A stretch of 64,000 nt of DNA. Source: Sphingomonas sp. OV641 (GTDB lineage: Bacteria > Pseudomonadota > Alphaproteobacteria > Sphingomonadales > Sphingomonadaceae). Below the pieces are notes generated by a model that was not told where the DNA came from, made no database searches, and worked only from the letters and a program-made list of their open reading frames with translations. The position numbers and the translations under genes were made by a program. Positions 17,666-25,183 of the stretch are shown here, piece by piece; positions within the stretch are counted from its first letter, which is position 1, and every line of letters starts with the position of its first letter. The DNA is taken from assembly GCF_900109205.1 (NCBI RefSeq), contig NZ_FNZB01000001.1:992001-1056000 (forward strand), given 5' to 3'.

Positions 17666-17777
17666 CTCCAGCAACTACCCCTTCGTACTGGCGGCATCGC
17701 GATCCGACCAGCCGCAGTGTCAGGTGGACAAGCACCGGAACGTTGCTTAGCGACAGGCCAAACGGAGAGGAGCGGCC

Positions 17778-17813
17778 ATGCACAAGCAGGACCGGCTGTT
17801 GCGATGGAGATGA
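17778..17813 (+). CDS. 11-codon leader mini-ORF before acyl-CoA dehydrogenase
   Basis: ATG at 17778 has the best ribosome site in this gap (GGAGAGGAG five bases upstream) and encodes MHKQDRLLRWR. Its TGA overlaps the ATG at 17810 of the downstream dehydrogenase (ATGA). This suggests a translated leader that delivers ribosomes to the next start by re-initiation. Function is inferred; there is no homology to use at this length. Confidence 0.45.
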   Translation: MHKQDRLLRWR

Positions 17814-18775
17814 ACGACGTCGGCGCGATGCTGGCCGATACGGCCGAGCGGCTGTTCACCACCCACGCCAGCGCAATCGACGATGCGGCCAGCGAGGGCG
17901 TGTGGCCTGACACTGCCTGGGCCGCGATCGAGGAAAGCGGACTTCCGCTCGCGCTGGTGCCCGAGGAACATGGCGGCTTCGGCATACCGGCGATCGAGGC
18001 GCTTGCGCTGATCCGGCAGACCGGTCGCCATGCCCTCGCCCTGCCCCTCGCCGAAACCATTGTCGCCAATGCTGCGCTGGCCGCCGCGGGACTGCCGCTG
18101 GCCGAGGGGCCGGTGGGCCTGGCCGAGAGCAGCGATGCCCGCGTTCCCTGGGGCCGATTTGCCCAGACGGTCGTCGTGGCCAGCGCAGGCGGAGTGCAGC
18201 GGTACGACACGTTGCCCGTACCTGCGGAAAGCGCCAACCTTGCCGGCCATCCGCGTGATCGTCTGGCGATACCTGCCGGGCAGACGGAGGCGAGCGGCGG
18301 CGTGCCATTGCTGGAACTGGGCGCCCTTGCCCGCGCCCTGCAGATGGCAGGCGCGCTGGAGCGCGTGCTCGAGCTGACGGTGGAGCATGTATCGAGCCGC
18401 GTCCAGTTTGGTCGGCCTTTGGCGAAATTTCAGGCGATCCAGCAGGAGCTGGCCAAGCTGGCGGGCGAAGTGGCCGCCGCATCCGCCGCGGCCGATCACG
18501 TCGCCGACGCTTATGCCAGCGGCGGCGACCTGAGCTTTGCCGTGGCCGTCGCACGCACGCGGATCGGCGAAGCGGCAAGCAAGGCGACGGCGATCGGGCA
18601 CCAGCTGCACGGCGCGATCGGCTTCACCCGCGAACATTCGCTGCATCGCTTCACTACCGCCTTATGGGCGTGGCGTGACGAACTCGGCACCCAGCGGCAC
18701 TGGACGCTGATGCTGGGGAAGCGCGCGCTGAGCGCAGGACGGGACGGCTATTGGCCGATGGTGGTGGCGGCATGA
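17810..18775 (+). CDS. Acyl-CoA dehydrogenase, short subunit type
   Basis: 321-residue flavoprotein of the acyl-CoA dehydrogenase family. N-terminal and C-terminal helical domains are present (SSRVQFGRPLAKFQAIQQELA, QLHGAIGFTREHSLHRFTTALW). The central beta-domain between about 115 and 175 is much reduced, whereas full enzymes have about 380 residues and the SEPxxGSD motif. Such shortened subunits form alpha2-beta2 heterotetramers with a full-length partner in sterol side-chain degradation. The next gene, overlapped by ATGA, is that kind of partner. The start at 17810 is coupled to a leader; 17804 is the alternative. Confidence 0.85.
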   Translation: MNDVGAMLADTAERLFTTHASAIDDAASEGVWPDTAWAAIEESGLPLALVPEEHGGFGIPAIEALALIRQTGRHALALPLAETIVANAALAAAGLPLAEGPVGLAESSDARVPWGRFAQTVVVASAGGVQRYDTLPVPAESANLAGHPRDRLAIPAGQTEASGGVPLLELGALARALQMAGALERVLELTVEHVSSRVQFGRPLAKFQAIQQELAKLAGEVAAASAAADHVADAYASGGDLSFAVAVARTRIGEAASKATAIGHQLHGAIGFTREHSLHRFTTALWAWRDELGTQRHWTLMLGKRALSAGRDGYWPMVVAA

Positions 18776-19923
18776 CGACCCTTCGCTTTCCGACACCGCC
18801 GGTCCGCGAAGCCGCGGAAACTTTGCGCAGCGAGGTACGCGCCTTTTTGAGCGAGACACTGGCCGATCGGGCGCCGGTGCGGCGTGCCGACAGCTGGAAC
18901 GGTTTCGACCGCGATTTCAGCCGCAAGCTGGGCCAACGCGGCTGGCTGGGCATGACATGGCCCAAGCAATATGGCGGGCATGAGCGCAGCGCCTTTGAAC
19001 GCTATGTCGTGGTGGAAGAGACGCTGGCGGCGGGCGCGCCTGTCGCGGCGCACTGGATCGCCGATCGGCAGAGCGGGCCCAGCCTGCTGAAATATGGCAC
19101 CGAGGAGCAGAAGCAGACGGTGCTGCCCGGCATTGCGGCGGGTGAAACCGTGTTTTGCATCGGTATGAGCGAGCCCGATTCGGGTTCCGACCTGGCCGCG
19201 ACCCGCACCCGCGCGGTTTCTCAAAATGGTGGCTGGCGCGTGACCGGCACGAAGCTGTGGACGACCGGCGCGCACCATGCCGATTACATGATCCTGTTCT
19301 GCCGGACGAGCGGAGGCCCCGCCGACCGGCAGGCCGGGACCAGCCAGTTGCTGGTCGACCTGAAGGCGACCGACGGCATCACGATCAGGCCGATCATCGA
19401 TCTCGCCGGCCAGCACCATTTCAACGAGGTGCATTTCGAGGATGCGTTCCTCCCTGGCTCCGCCCTGATCGGGACGGAAGGCGCAGGCTGGGAACAGGTG
19501 ATGAGCGAGCTTGCGTTCGAGCGGAGCGGACCGGAGCGCTTCCTTTCCTCGATGCAGCTGCTGATCGAGCTGATCGGTGCCCTGCAGGGCTCGTCAAGCG
19601 AGGCGGCGGAACTGGCGCTCGGGCGACTGACCGCCCATCTCGTCACGCTTCGGCGGCTGTCGCGCGGCGTGGCGGCGATGCTGGAAGCCGGCGCGAACCC
19701 GGGCACGCATGCCGCGATCGTCAAGGATCTGGGCGCCACCTTCGAACAGGATCTGCCGGATATCGCCCGCAACCTGATCGATGCCGAACCGGATGCCGCA
19801 TCCACATCCGATTTCGTCGCCGTTCTTGCCAACATCACCTTGAACGCCCCCAGCTTCTCACTGCGCGGTGGCACGCGCGAGATCCTGCGCGGGATCATTG
19901 CGCGCGGCCTGGGCCTGCGCTGA
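18772..19923 (+). CDS. Acyl-CoA dehydrogenase, full-length subunit
   Basis: 383-residue acyl-CoA dehydrogenase with all three domains: N-terminal helices (1-120), the beta-domain with CIGMSEPDSGSDLAATRT and GTKLWTTGAHHADYMILF, and C-terminal helices ending SLRGGTREILRGIIARGLGLR. It oxidises acyl-CoA to 2-enoyl-CoA and passes electrons to ETF. It overlaps the preceding short subunit by four bases, suggesting one heteromeric enzyme. The substrate is not predictable; a crotonase follows after 13 bases. Confidence 0.92.
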   Translation: MTTLRFPTPPVREAAETLRSEVRAFLSETLADRAPVRRADSWNGFDRDFSRKLGQRGWLGMTWPKQYGGHERSAFERYVVVEETLAAGAPVAAHWIADRQSGPSLLKYGTEEQKQTVLPGIAAGETVFCIGMSEPDSGSDLAATRTRAVSQNGGWRVTGTKLWTTGAHHADYMILFCRTSGGPADRQAGTSQLLVDLKATDGITIRPIIDLAGQHHFNEVHFEDAFLPGSALIGTEGAGWEQVMSELAFERSGPERFLSSMQLLIELIGALQGSSSEAAELALGRLTAHLVTLRRLSRGVAAMLEAGANPGTHAAIVKDLGATFEQDLPDIARNLIDAEPDAASTSDFVAVLANITLNAPSFSLRGGTREILRGIIARGLGLR

Positions 19924-19936
19924 CCGGAGATCATTC

Positions 19937-20734
19937 ATGACCGTTGTTACCACCGAGATCCGCGGCCCGATCGCCATCCTGCGCCTGAACCGCCCGGACG
20001 CGATGAATGCGCTGGGCGCGGACGGCGACGGCGAGGCGGTGCGCGCCGCGTGCGACGCGCTGAACGCCGACATGTCGATCCGCTGCGTGATTCTGACCGG
20101 CGAAGGACGCGCCTTTTCGGCCGGCGGCGACATCAAGAAGATGGCGGATCCCGAGGGGCCATTCTCCGGATCGGGTCTTGGCATCCGTAGCCATTATCAA
20201 CGCAACATTCACCGGATCGCGCGGGCGCTCTTCTCGCTGGACATGCCGGTGATCGCCGCGGTGAACGGGCCCGCGATTGGCCTTGGCTGCGACGTGGCGT
20301 GCATGGCCGACATCCGCATCGCCAGCGACAAGGCAAAGTTCGGCGTCACCTTCCTGAAGCTGGGATTGGTGCCGGGTGACGGCGGATCATGGCTGCTGCC
20401 GCGCACGATCGGCATGAGCCGTGCCGCCGAACTGTTCTTCACCGCCGACGTAATCGACGCTGCCATGGCTGCCGACTGGGGACTGGTGAGCCGGGTCGTG
20501 CCCCATGACACGCTGATGGACGAGGCACTGGCGCTTGCCGGCAAGATCGCGGCGCTGCCGCCCCATTCGCTGCGCCTGACCAAATCGCTGCTGCGGCAAG
20601 GCCAGACCAGCAGCTATGACCAGGCGCTGGATTCGGCATCCACGGCGCAGGCGGTGAGCCATGCGACGGCAGACCATCGCGAGGGCGTGGCCGCGTTGCT
20701 GGAAAAGCGCGAGGCCGTGTTCCAGGGCAAGTAA
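19937..20734 (+). CDS. Enoyl-CoA hydratase/isomerase family protein, atypical active site
   Basis: 265-residue crotonase-fold protein. The oxyanion and CoA-binding segments are present (FSAGGDIKKM, PVIAAVNGPAIGLGCDVACMADIRIAS). The two glutamates that add water in classical hydratases are not conserved: their positions hold Asp119 and Phe139, correctly spaced by 20. Instead an Asp sits at 148 in VPGDGG, a place used by isomerases of the superfamily. It may therefore be an isomerase, hydrolase or specialised hydratase acting with the paired dehydrogenases just upstream. The start at 19937 follows AGATCATTC, a modest ribosome site. Confidence 0.88.
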   Translation: MTVVTTEIRGPIAILRLNRPDAMNALGADGDGEAVRAACDALNADMSIRCVILTGEGRAFSAGGDIKKMADPEGPFSGSGLGIRSHYQRNIHRIARALFSLDMPVIAAVNGPAIGLGCDVACMADIRIASDKAKFGVTFLKLGLVPGDGGSWLLPRTIGMSRAAELFFTADVIDAAMAADWGLVSRVVPHDTLMDEALALAGKIAALPPHSLRLTKSLLRQGQTSSYDQALDSASTAQAVSHATADHREGVAALLEKREAVFQGK

Positions 20735-20810
20735 TCGCGCGGCGGGCGATCGATCCGGCCCCTAGCGCCACCATGCGGCGGAGAGGGGCCGGTGCCTTGC
20801 CCCCTGTCTC

Positions 20811-21398
20811 TCAATCCTTGGGCGGGCCGAAGCTCTCGCCGGGCTCATCCAGATAGGCACGCTCTTCGGCGGTCGTGTCGCGGCCCAGTGCGGCGTTGCG
20901 GGTTGGGAAGCGGCCGAAGCGGGCGACGACCTCAAGGTGCCCGATCGCATAGGACAGGTTGCCGCCGCCGATTTCCGAGAACTTGGCAACGCTCAGCCGC
21001 TGCATCGCAATGTCTTCGGCATGCATCAGGGGCATGTAGAGAAACGCGCGTTCCTCCGTCGCGTAGCGGGACTCCCAGCCGCGCTCGATCGCCAGCCGGC
21101 ACAGCTCGACCGCGAGCGTATCGGCCTCATAGGCGCGCGGCGAATCGCGGTAAATGTTGCGGGAGAATTGATCGAGCAGGATGATCGCGGCGAGCAGCTG
21201 ATCCGGGCCATCACGCCATTCCGCGGCCCCCGTCCGAAGCACCTCATCACGCAGCGCACCGAAGCGCGACGCGATTTCCTCATCAAGCGCCGCATCCCTC
21301 GCGAACTGCTTTTCCATCGACAGTGCGAACCAGAAGTCCAGCACCTCCTGCGCGGCATCGTGGACTAACGCGTGCTCTCTCCCTAGATCGCCGACCAT
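20811..21398 (-). CDS. DUF924 family protein
   Basis: 195-residue, all-helical, tetratricopeptide-like conserved protein of unknown function. EVLDFWFAL, QLLAAIILLDQFSRNIYRDSPRAYEAD, ERAFLYMPLMHAED and GRFPTRNAALGRDTTAEERAYL are DUF924 hallmarks. The ATG at 21398 has an excellent GAGGGG five bases upstream. Its start codon shares the CATG tetranucleotide with the divergent mtaB start. Confidence 0.9.
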   Translation of the reverse strand: MVGDLGREHALVHDAAQEVLDFWFALSMEKQFARDAALDEEIASRFGALRDEVLRTGAAEWRDGPDQLLAAIILLDQFSRNIYRDSPRAYEADTLAVELCRLAIERGWESRYATEERAFLYMPLMHAEDIAMQRLSVAKFSEIGGGNLSYAIGHLEVVARFGRFPTRNAALGRDTTAEERAYLDEPGESFGPPKD

Positions 21399-22641
21399 GC
21401 TTTCCCCTCGTTCGCCCGATGTCATCACACTGGGCTGCCGTTTGAACCTTGCCGAGAGCGAAACGATTCGCACGCTCGTCGGTGCCAATGATATGGTGGT
21501 GATCAACGGCTGTGGTGTGACAAACGAGGCCATGCGGCAAACGCGGGTGGCGGTGCGGCGCGCGCGGCGCGACCGGCCGGAGGCGCAGATCGTCGTAACG
21601 GGCTGTGCATCGGAGATGGACCGCGCAGGCTTTGCGGCCATGCCGGAGGTCGACCGGATCGTTCCCAATGCGGCAAAGCTGCTGCCGGCGACCTGGGGCG
21701 GCTTTCCGAACCGGCCGCCGGCGCGTCGCCACGCGCGCGCATTCCTGGGCGTGCAGAACGGCTGTGATCATTCCTGCACCTTTTGTGCGATCCCCATGGG
21801 GCGCGGCCCGAGCCGTTCGGAGCCGATTGGGCAGGTCGTCGGGGCGGTCGCCGGCCTGGTGGAGCAAGGTGCGCAAGAGGTCGTGCTGACGGGGGTGGAC
21901 CTGACCAGCTACGACGGCGGGCTCGGCGCCCTGGTGGAGGCGGTGCTTGGCGGCGTGCCCACGCTGCCGCGCCTTCGCCTCTCCTCGCTCGATACGATCG
22001 AGATTGACGAGCGGCTGTTCGAGCTGATCACGCAGGAACCGCGAGTGATGCCGCACGTCCACCTGTCGCTTCAGGCGGGGGACGATCTGATCCTGAAGCG
22101 CATGAAGCGGCGGCACCTGCGCGCCGCAGCCGTGGCGATGGTGGCGCGGCTGAAGGCGCGGCGGGACATTGCCGTGGGCGCGGACCTGATCGCCGGCTTT
22201 CCGACCGAGGATGAGGCGGCGTTCGCCAACACGCTCGCCCTGATCGACGATTGCGATATCGTCCAGGCTCACGTCTTTCCCTTTTCGCCGCGTGCGGGCA
22301 CGCCGGCCGCGCGGATGCCGCAGGTGGCGCCCGCGGTGGTCAAGCAGCGTGCGGCGCGGCTGCGCGCGGCGGCGGACCAGCGCCGCAGCGCCTGGCTCCA
22401 ATCGCTGATCGGCACGAGCCAGCGGATCGTCATCGAAAAGCCTGGCGACCGCGGCCATGCGGAGAATTTCGCCGAGGTCCGGCTGGTCGATCCTCTCTCG
22501 CCAGAACCGGATCGGGCCGCGACAAGCTTGAACGGTGACGCCACTCTTCTATCGACCAGCGCGACGGGAGCGATCGGCACGGTTCGATCGGTTACCATCA
22601 CTGGCGCTGCCCACGATCACCTCATTGGGATTCCTGCATGA
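21397..22641 (+). CDS. mtaB: tRNA t6A37 methylthiotransferase MtaB
   Basis: Radical-SAM enzyme of 414 residues that converts t6A37 to ms2t6A37 in ANN-decoding tRNAs. The N-terminal UPF0004 domain has Cys14 (ITLGCRLN), Cys39 and Cys70 for one Fe-S cluster. The radical SAM cluster is Cys123-x3-Cys127-x2-Cys130 in NGCDHSCTFC. HVHLSLQAGDDLILKRMKRRH and VGADLIAGFPTEDEAAF follow. A TRAM-like C-terminal part is present but short. There is no obvious ribosome site, since the upstream bases are the divergent DUF924 gene. It overlaps ftsY by four bases. Confidence 0.93.
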   Translation: MLSPRSPDVITLGCRLNLAESETIRTLVGANDMVVINGCGVTNEAMRQTRVAVRRARRDRPEAQIVVTGCASEMDRAGFAAMPEVDRIVPNAAKLLPATWGGFPNRPPARRHARAFLGVQNGCDHSCTFCAIPMGRGPSRSEPIGQVVGAVAGLVEQGAQEVVLTGVDLTSYDGGLGALVEAVLGGVPTLPRLRLSSLDTIEIDERLFELITQEPRVMPHVHLSLQAGDDLILKRMKRRHLRAAAVAMVARLKARRDIAVGADLIAGFPTEDEAAFANTLALIDDCDIVQAHVFPFSPRAGTPAARMPQVAPAVVKQRAARLRAAADQRRSAWLQSLIGTSQRIVIEKPGDRGHAENFAEVRLVDPLSPEPDRAATSLNGDATLLSTSATGAIGTVRSVTITGAAHDHLIGIPA

Positions 22642-23570
22642 CTGACCAGCGTTCCTGGCATGACAAGCTCCTTGGCGGTTTCCGTCGCACGTCCGACCGG
22701 CTGGTCGGCAATCTCGCCGGCCTCGGCACCGCGCGGCTGGACGACGAGACGCTGGAGGAAATCGAAGAGGCCCTGATCGCGTCCGACCTGGGGCCGGAAA
22801 CGGCCACGCGGATCCGGACCCGGCTGGCCGAGGGCAGCTTCGAGCGCAACATGGAGGAGCTCGGCATCCGCCTGGTGGTGGCAGAAGAAGTCGAGAAGGT
22901 GCTGGCGCAGGTCGCCAAGCCGCTGGAGATCGACGCCTTTCCCCGGCCGCAGGTGATCCTGGTGATCGGTGTCAACGGTTCGGGCAAGACAACCACCATC
23001 GCCAAGCTAGCGCATCTGTTCATGGAACAGGATTACGGCGTCATGCTGGCGGCAGGCGACACGTTCCGCGCGGCGGCGATCGGGCAGCTTGCGACCTGGG
23101 CCGATCGGGTCGGCGTGCCGATCGTGACCGGGCCAGAAGGCGGCGACGCCGCCGGCATCGTGTGGGACGCGGTGAAGAAGGCGACGGAGACGGGCATCGA
23201 CGTGCTGATCGTCGACACCGCCGGGCGGTTGCAGAACAAGCGCGAGCTGATGGACGAGCTGGCGAAGATCCGCCGCGTGCTCGGCCGCATCAACCCCGCC
23301 GCCCCACATGACGTGGTGCTGGTGCTGGATGCGACGACCGGCCAGAATGCGCTGAGCCAGATCGAGGTATTCAAGGAAGTCGCCGGTGTGACAGGTTTGG
23401 TGATGACCAAGCTGGACGGCACGGCGCGCGGCGGCGTGCTGGTGGCTGCCGCCGAACGCTATGGCCTACCCATCCACGCGATCGGCGTTGGCGAGTCGAT
23501 GAACGACCTGAGGCCGTTCGACCCCAATGAAGTGAGCCGGATCATCGCAGGCGTCGATCGCGGCGGGTGA
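22638..23570 (+). CDS. ftsY: Signal recognition particle receptor FtsY
   Basis: SRP-receptor GTPase that delivers ribosome-nascent chains to SecYEG. 310 residues comprise only the NG domains: N-domain helices (1-95), G1 GVNGSGKTT (111-119), DTAGR (193-197), TKLDGTARGG (257-266) and the closing GVGESMNDLRPFD. The acidic A domain of E. coli FtsY is missing, as usual in alphaproteobacteria; the first helix WHDKLLGGFRRTSDRLV probably binds membrane. It is coupled to mtaB by an ATGA overlap. Confidence 0.97.
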   Translation: MTDQRSWHDKLLGGFRRTSDRLVGNLAGLGTARLDDETLEEIEEALIASDLGPETATRIRTRLAEGSFERNMEELGIRLVVAEEVEKVLAQVAKPLEIDAFPRPQVILVIGVNGSGKTTTIAKLAHLFMEQDYGVMLAAGDTFRAAAIGQLATWADRVGVPIVTGPEGGDAAGIVWDAVKKATETGIDVLIVDTAGRLQNKRELMDELAKIRRVLGRINPAAPHDVVLVLDATTGQNALSQIEVFKEVAGVTGLVMTKLDGTARGGVLVAAAERYGLPIHAIGVGESMNDLRPFDPNEVSRIIAGVDRGG

Positions 23571-23628
23571 ACCGCAGCGATCGTCAGCGGTTCTGATCAG
23601 GATAAGAAACCGCGCCAGTCGCGGATCG

Positions 23629-24285
23629 ATGGCAAAGCGCCCGCTGGATCACACCGGGCGAACGGAGTTTCAGTTGAGCGAAGCGAGCAAATCCTCCCCC
23701 GGCCTGCGTCTGGCGCTCGATTACGGGCCGCTGATCGTTTTCTTCGCGGTCAATTTCCTGACGCCCGGTCCGACGATCGCGCGGATCATCGCGGCGACCG
23801 GCGCCTTCATGGCGGCGATGGTCGGCGCGCTCGCCTTGTCCTGGTGGAAGACGCGGCACATTCCGCCCATGCTGCTGATATCGGGCGCGCTGGTGATTGT
23901 GTTCGGCGGCCTGACAATCTGGTTTCAGGACGAACGCTTCATCAAGATGAAGCCGACGTTCGTCTATGCGATCTTCGCCGCCACGCTTGGCGTGGGCCTC
24001 GCCACCGGACGACCGCTGCTGCAGATGCTGCTGGAAAGCGCCTATCCTGGCCTGACGCATGAGGGATGGCGCAAGCTGACCCGCAACTGGGCGCTGTTCT
24101 TCGTTCTGATGGCCGTGCTGAACGAAGCGGTGTGGCGGTCCACCAGCACGGATTTCTGGGTCGGTTTCAAATTGTGGGGCGCGATCCCGCTGACACTGGT
24201 GTTCGCCATCGCGAACGTTCCCATGCTGATGCGCCATGGCCTGCAGGCAGGTGACGCCCCCGCCACCATCCCGCCGCAGGAATAG
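23629..24285 (+). CDS. yciB: Septation/inner-membrane protein YciB (IspZ family)
   Basis: 218-residue protein with five or six predicted helices, including LDYGPLIVFFAVNFLTPG, FMAAMVGALALSWWKTRHIPPMLLISGALVIVFGGLTIWFQDERFIKMKPTFVYAIFAATL and NEAVWR...FWVGFKLWGAIPLTLVF. The family affects cell-envelope integrity and division. The start is uncertain: the ATG at 23629 lacks a ribosome site, whereas TTG at 23674 has GGAG six bases upstream and would still keep the whole conserved part. Confidence 0.92.
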   Translation: MAKRPLDHTGRTEFQLSEASKSSPGLRLALDYGPLIVFFAVNFLTPGPTIARIIAATGAFMAAMVGALALSWWKTRHIPPMLLISGALVIVFGGLTIWFQDERFIKMKPTFVYAIFAATLGVGLATGRPLLQMLLESAYPGLTHEGWRKLTRNWALFFVLMAVLNEAVWRSTSTDFWVGFKLWGAIPLTLVFAIANVPMLMRHGLQAGDAPATIPPQE

Positions 24286-24310
24286 CCCGGCGACACCAGG
24301 GCCGCCGGGC
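24285..24310. terminator. Bidirectional terminator between yciB and padR
   Basis: GCCCGGCG (24285-24292) pairs perfectly with CGCCGGGC (24303-24310) around a 10-base loop between the converging genes. No strong T-run flanks it. Confidence 0.5.
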
Positions 24311-24318
24311 ATTCGCGA

Positions 24319-25089
24319 TCAGGCGAGGCGCTCGATCTTCTGCGCCGCCTCGTCGATCAGGGCAGCGACCTGCAACAGCGTGTCGTCGCTGACCTCGCCC
24401 TGGCTGAGGCGATCCTGCAAGGCGACCTTCAGGTTCGTCATGGCGCGCCGCACCGGCATCGCATCGGTCCGCTTGTGCTTCTCACCGGCGGTGGAGAGGC
24501 GCGCGAACAGCTTGCCGACCTGTTCCTCCTTCTCGACCAGCTCGGCGCTGCCGCTGCCGGTGATCGAAAAGCGCCGACGCCCTTCGCCATCATCCTCGCT
24601 GGCGGCATGGCCGGTTTCCTCGAGCAGGGTAAGCGTCGGGTAGATCACGCCCGGAGAGGGCGCATAACCGCCGCCGGTCAGTTCCTCGATCGACTTGATC
24701 AGTTCATAGCCATGACGCGGCTCGTCCCCGATCAGCTTCAGCACGACGAGGCGCAGTTCGCCGCTGTCGAACATACGGCGGCGGCGCAGGCCGACCAGCT
24801 TGCCCAGGCCGTTGCCGTGTCCCTTGCCGTGTCCCTTGACGGCGCCCTTCCCGCCGGCACGGCCGCCACGGGCCTTCGCGCCGCCTCGACCCTTCAGTTC
24901 CCGCGCAGCGACTGTCGCGCCAGCGGCGGCAGCAGCGGCGGCGGCAACACCAGCGGCGCCAGCGGCCGCACGGCCACCGCGGCCCATGCGCTTCTTCTCA
25001 GCGCCACCCGCAGCTGCGCGTGCAGCCTTCCGCATGGCAGCACGGCGCGGCCCGCCGCCGCGCTTGCCCTTGCCTTCTTCCATTTCCAT
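24319..25089 (-). CDS. PadR-family regulator with long basic N-terminal tail
   Basis: 256-residue transcription factor. The PadR winged helix lies at about 106-185 (FDSGELRLVVLKLIGDEPRHGYELIKSIEELTGGGYAPSPGVIYPTLTLLEETG), and residues 186-256 form the dimerising helices. Residues 1-105 are low-complexity: Arg/Lys/Ala/Gly-rich with an 8-Ala run and a KGHGKGHGNG stretch, like histone-H1 or AlgP tails. GAGGAG eight bases before the ATG at 25089 shows that translation begins before the tail. Upstream palindromes suggest autoregulation. The ligand and targets are unknown. Confidence 0.9.
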   Translation of the reverse strand: MEMEEGKGKRGGGPRRAAMRKAARAAAGGAEKKRMGRGGRAAAGAAGVAAAAAAAAGATVAARELKGRGGAKARGGRAGGKGAVKGHGKGHGNGLGKLVGLRRRRMFDSGELRLVVLKLIGDEPRHGYELIKSIEELTGGGYAPSPGVIYPTLTLLEETGHAASEDDGEGRRRFSITGSGSAELVEKEEQVGKLFARLSTAGEKHKRTDAMPVRRAMTNLKVALQDRLSQGEVSDDTLLQVAALIDEAAQKIERLA

Positions 25090-25102
25090 GTTCCGAACTC
25101 CT

Positions 25103-25126
25103 CAAGATACTATCAAGATATATCTT
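25103..25126. promoter_or_regulatory. Candidate PadR operator/promoter
   Basis: A perfect 12-bp palindrome AAGATATATCTT (25115-25126) and a second CAAGATA half-site about 11 bases away (25103-25109) lie 14-37 bases upstream of the padR start. This is the only markedly AT-rich spot in this region and it also faces rarA. PadR proteins usually bind such dyads in their own promoters. Confidence 0.55.
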
Positions 25127-25183
25127 ATAAGCTGATCGTCAACCCTGCTGGGAAAGTATCGGGCCAACGCCTATGTGAGGTGC

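Noticed and set aside
16739..17803. Upstream extension of the first acyl-CoA dehydrogenase frame
   Set aside because: The extension runs antisense through modB and modA and has no conserved sequence; the enzyme starts at 17804 or 17810.
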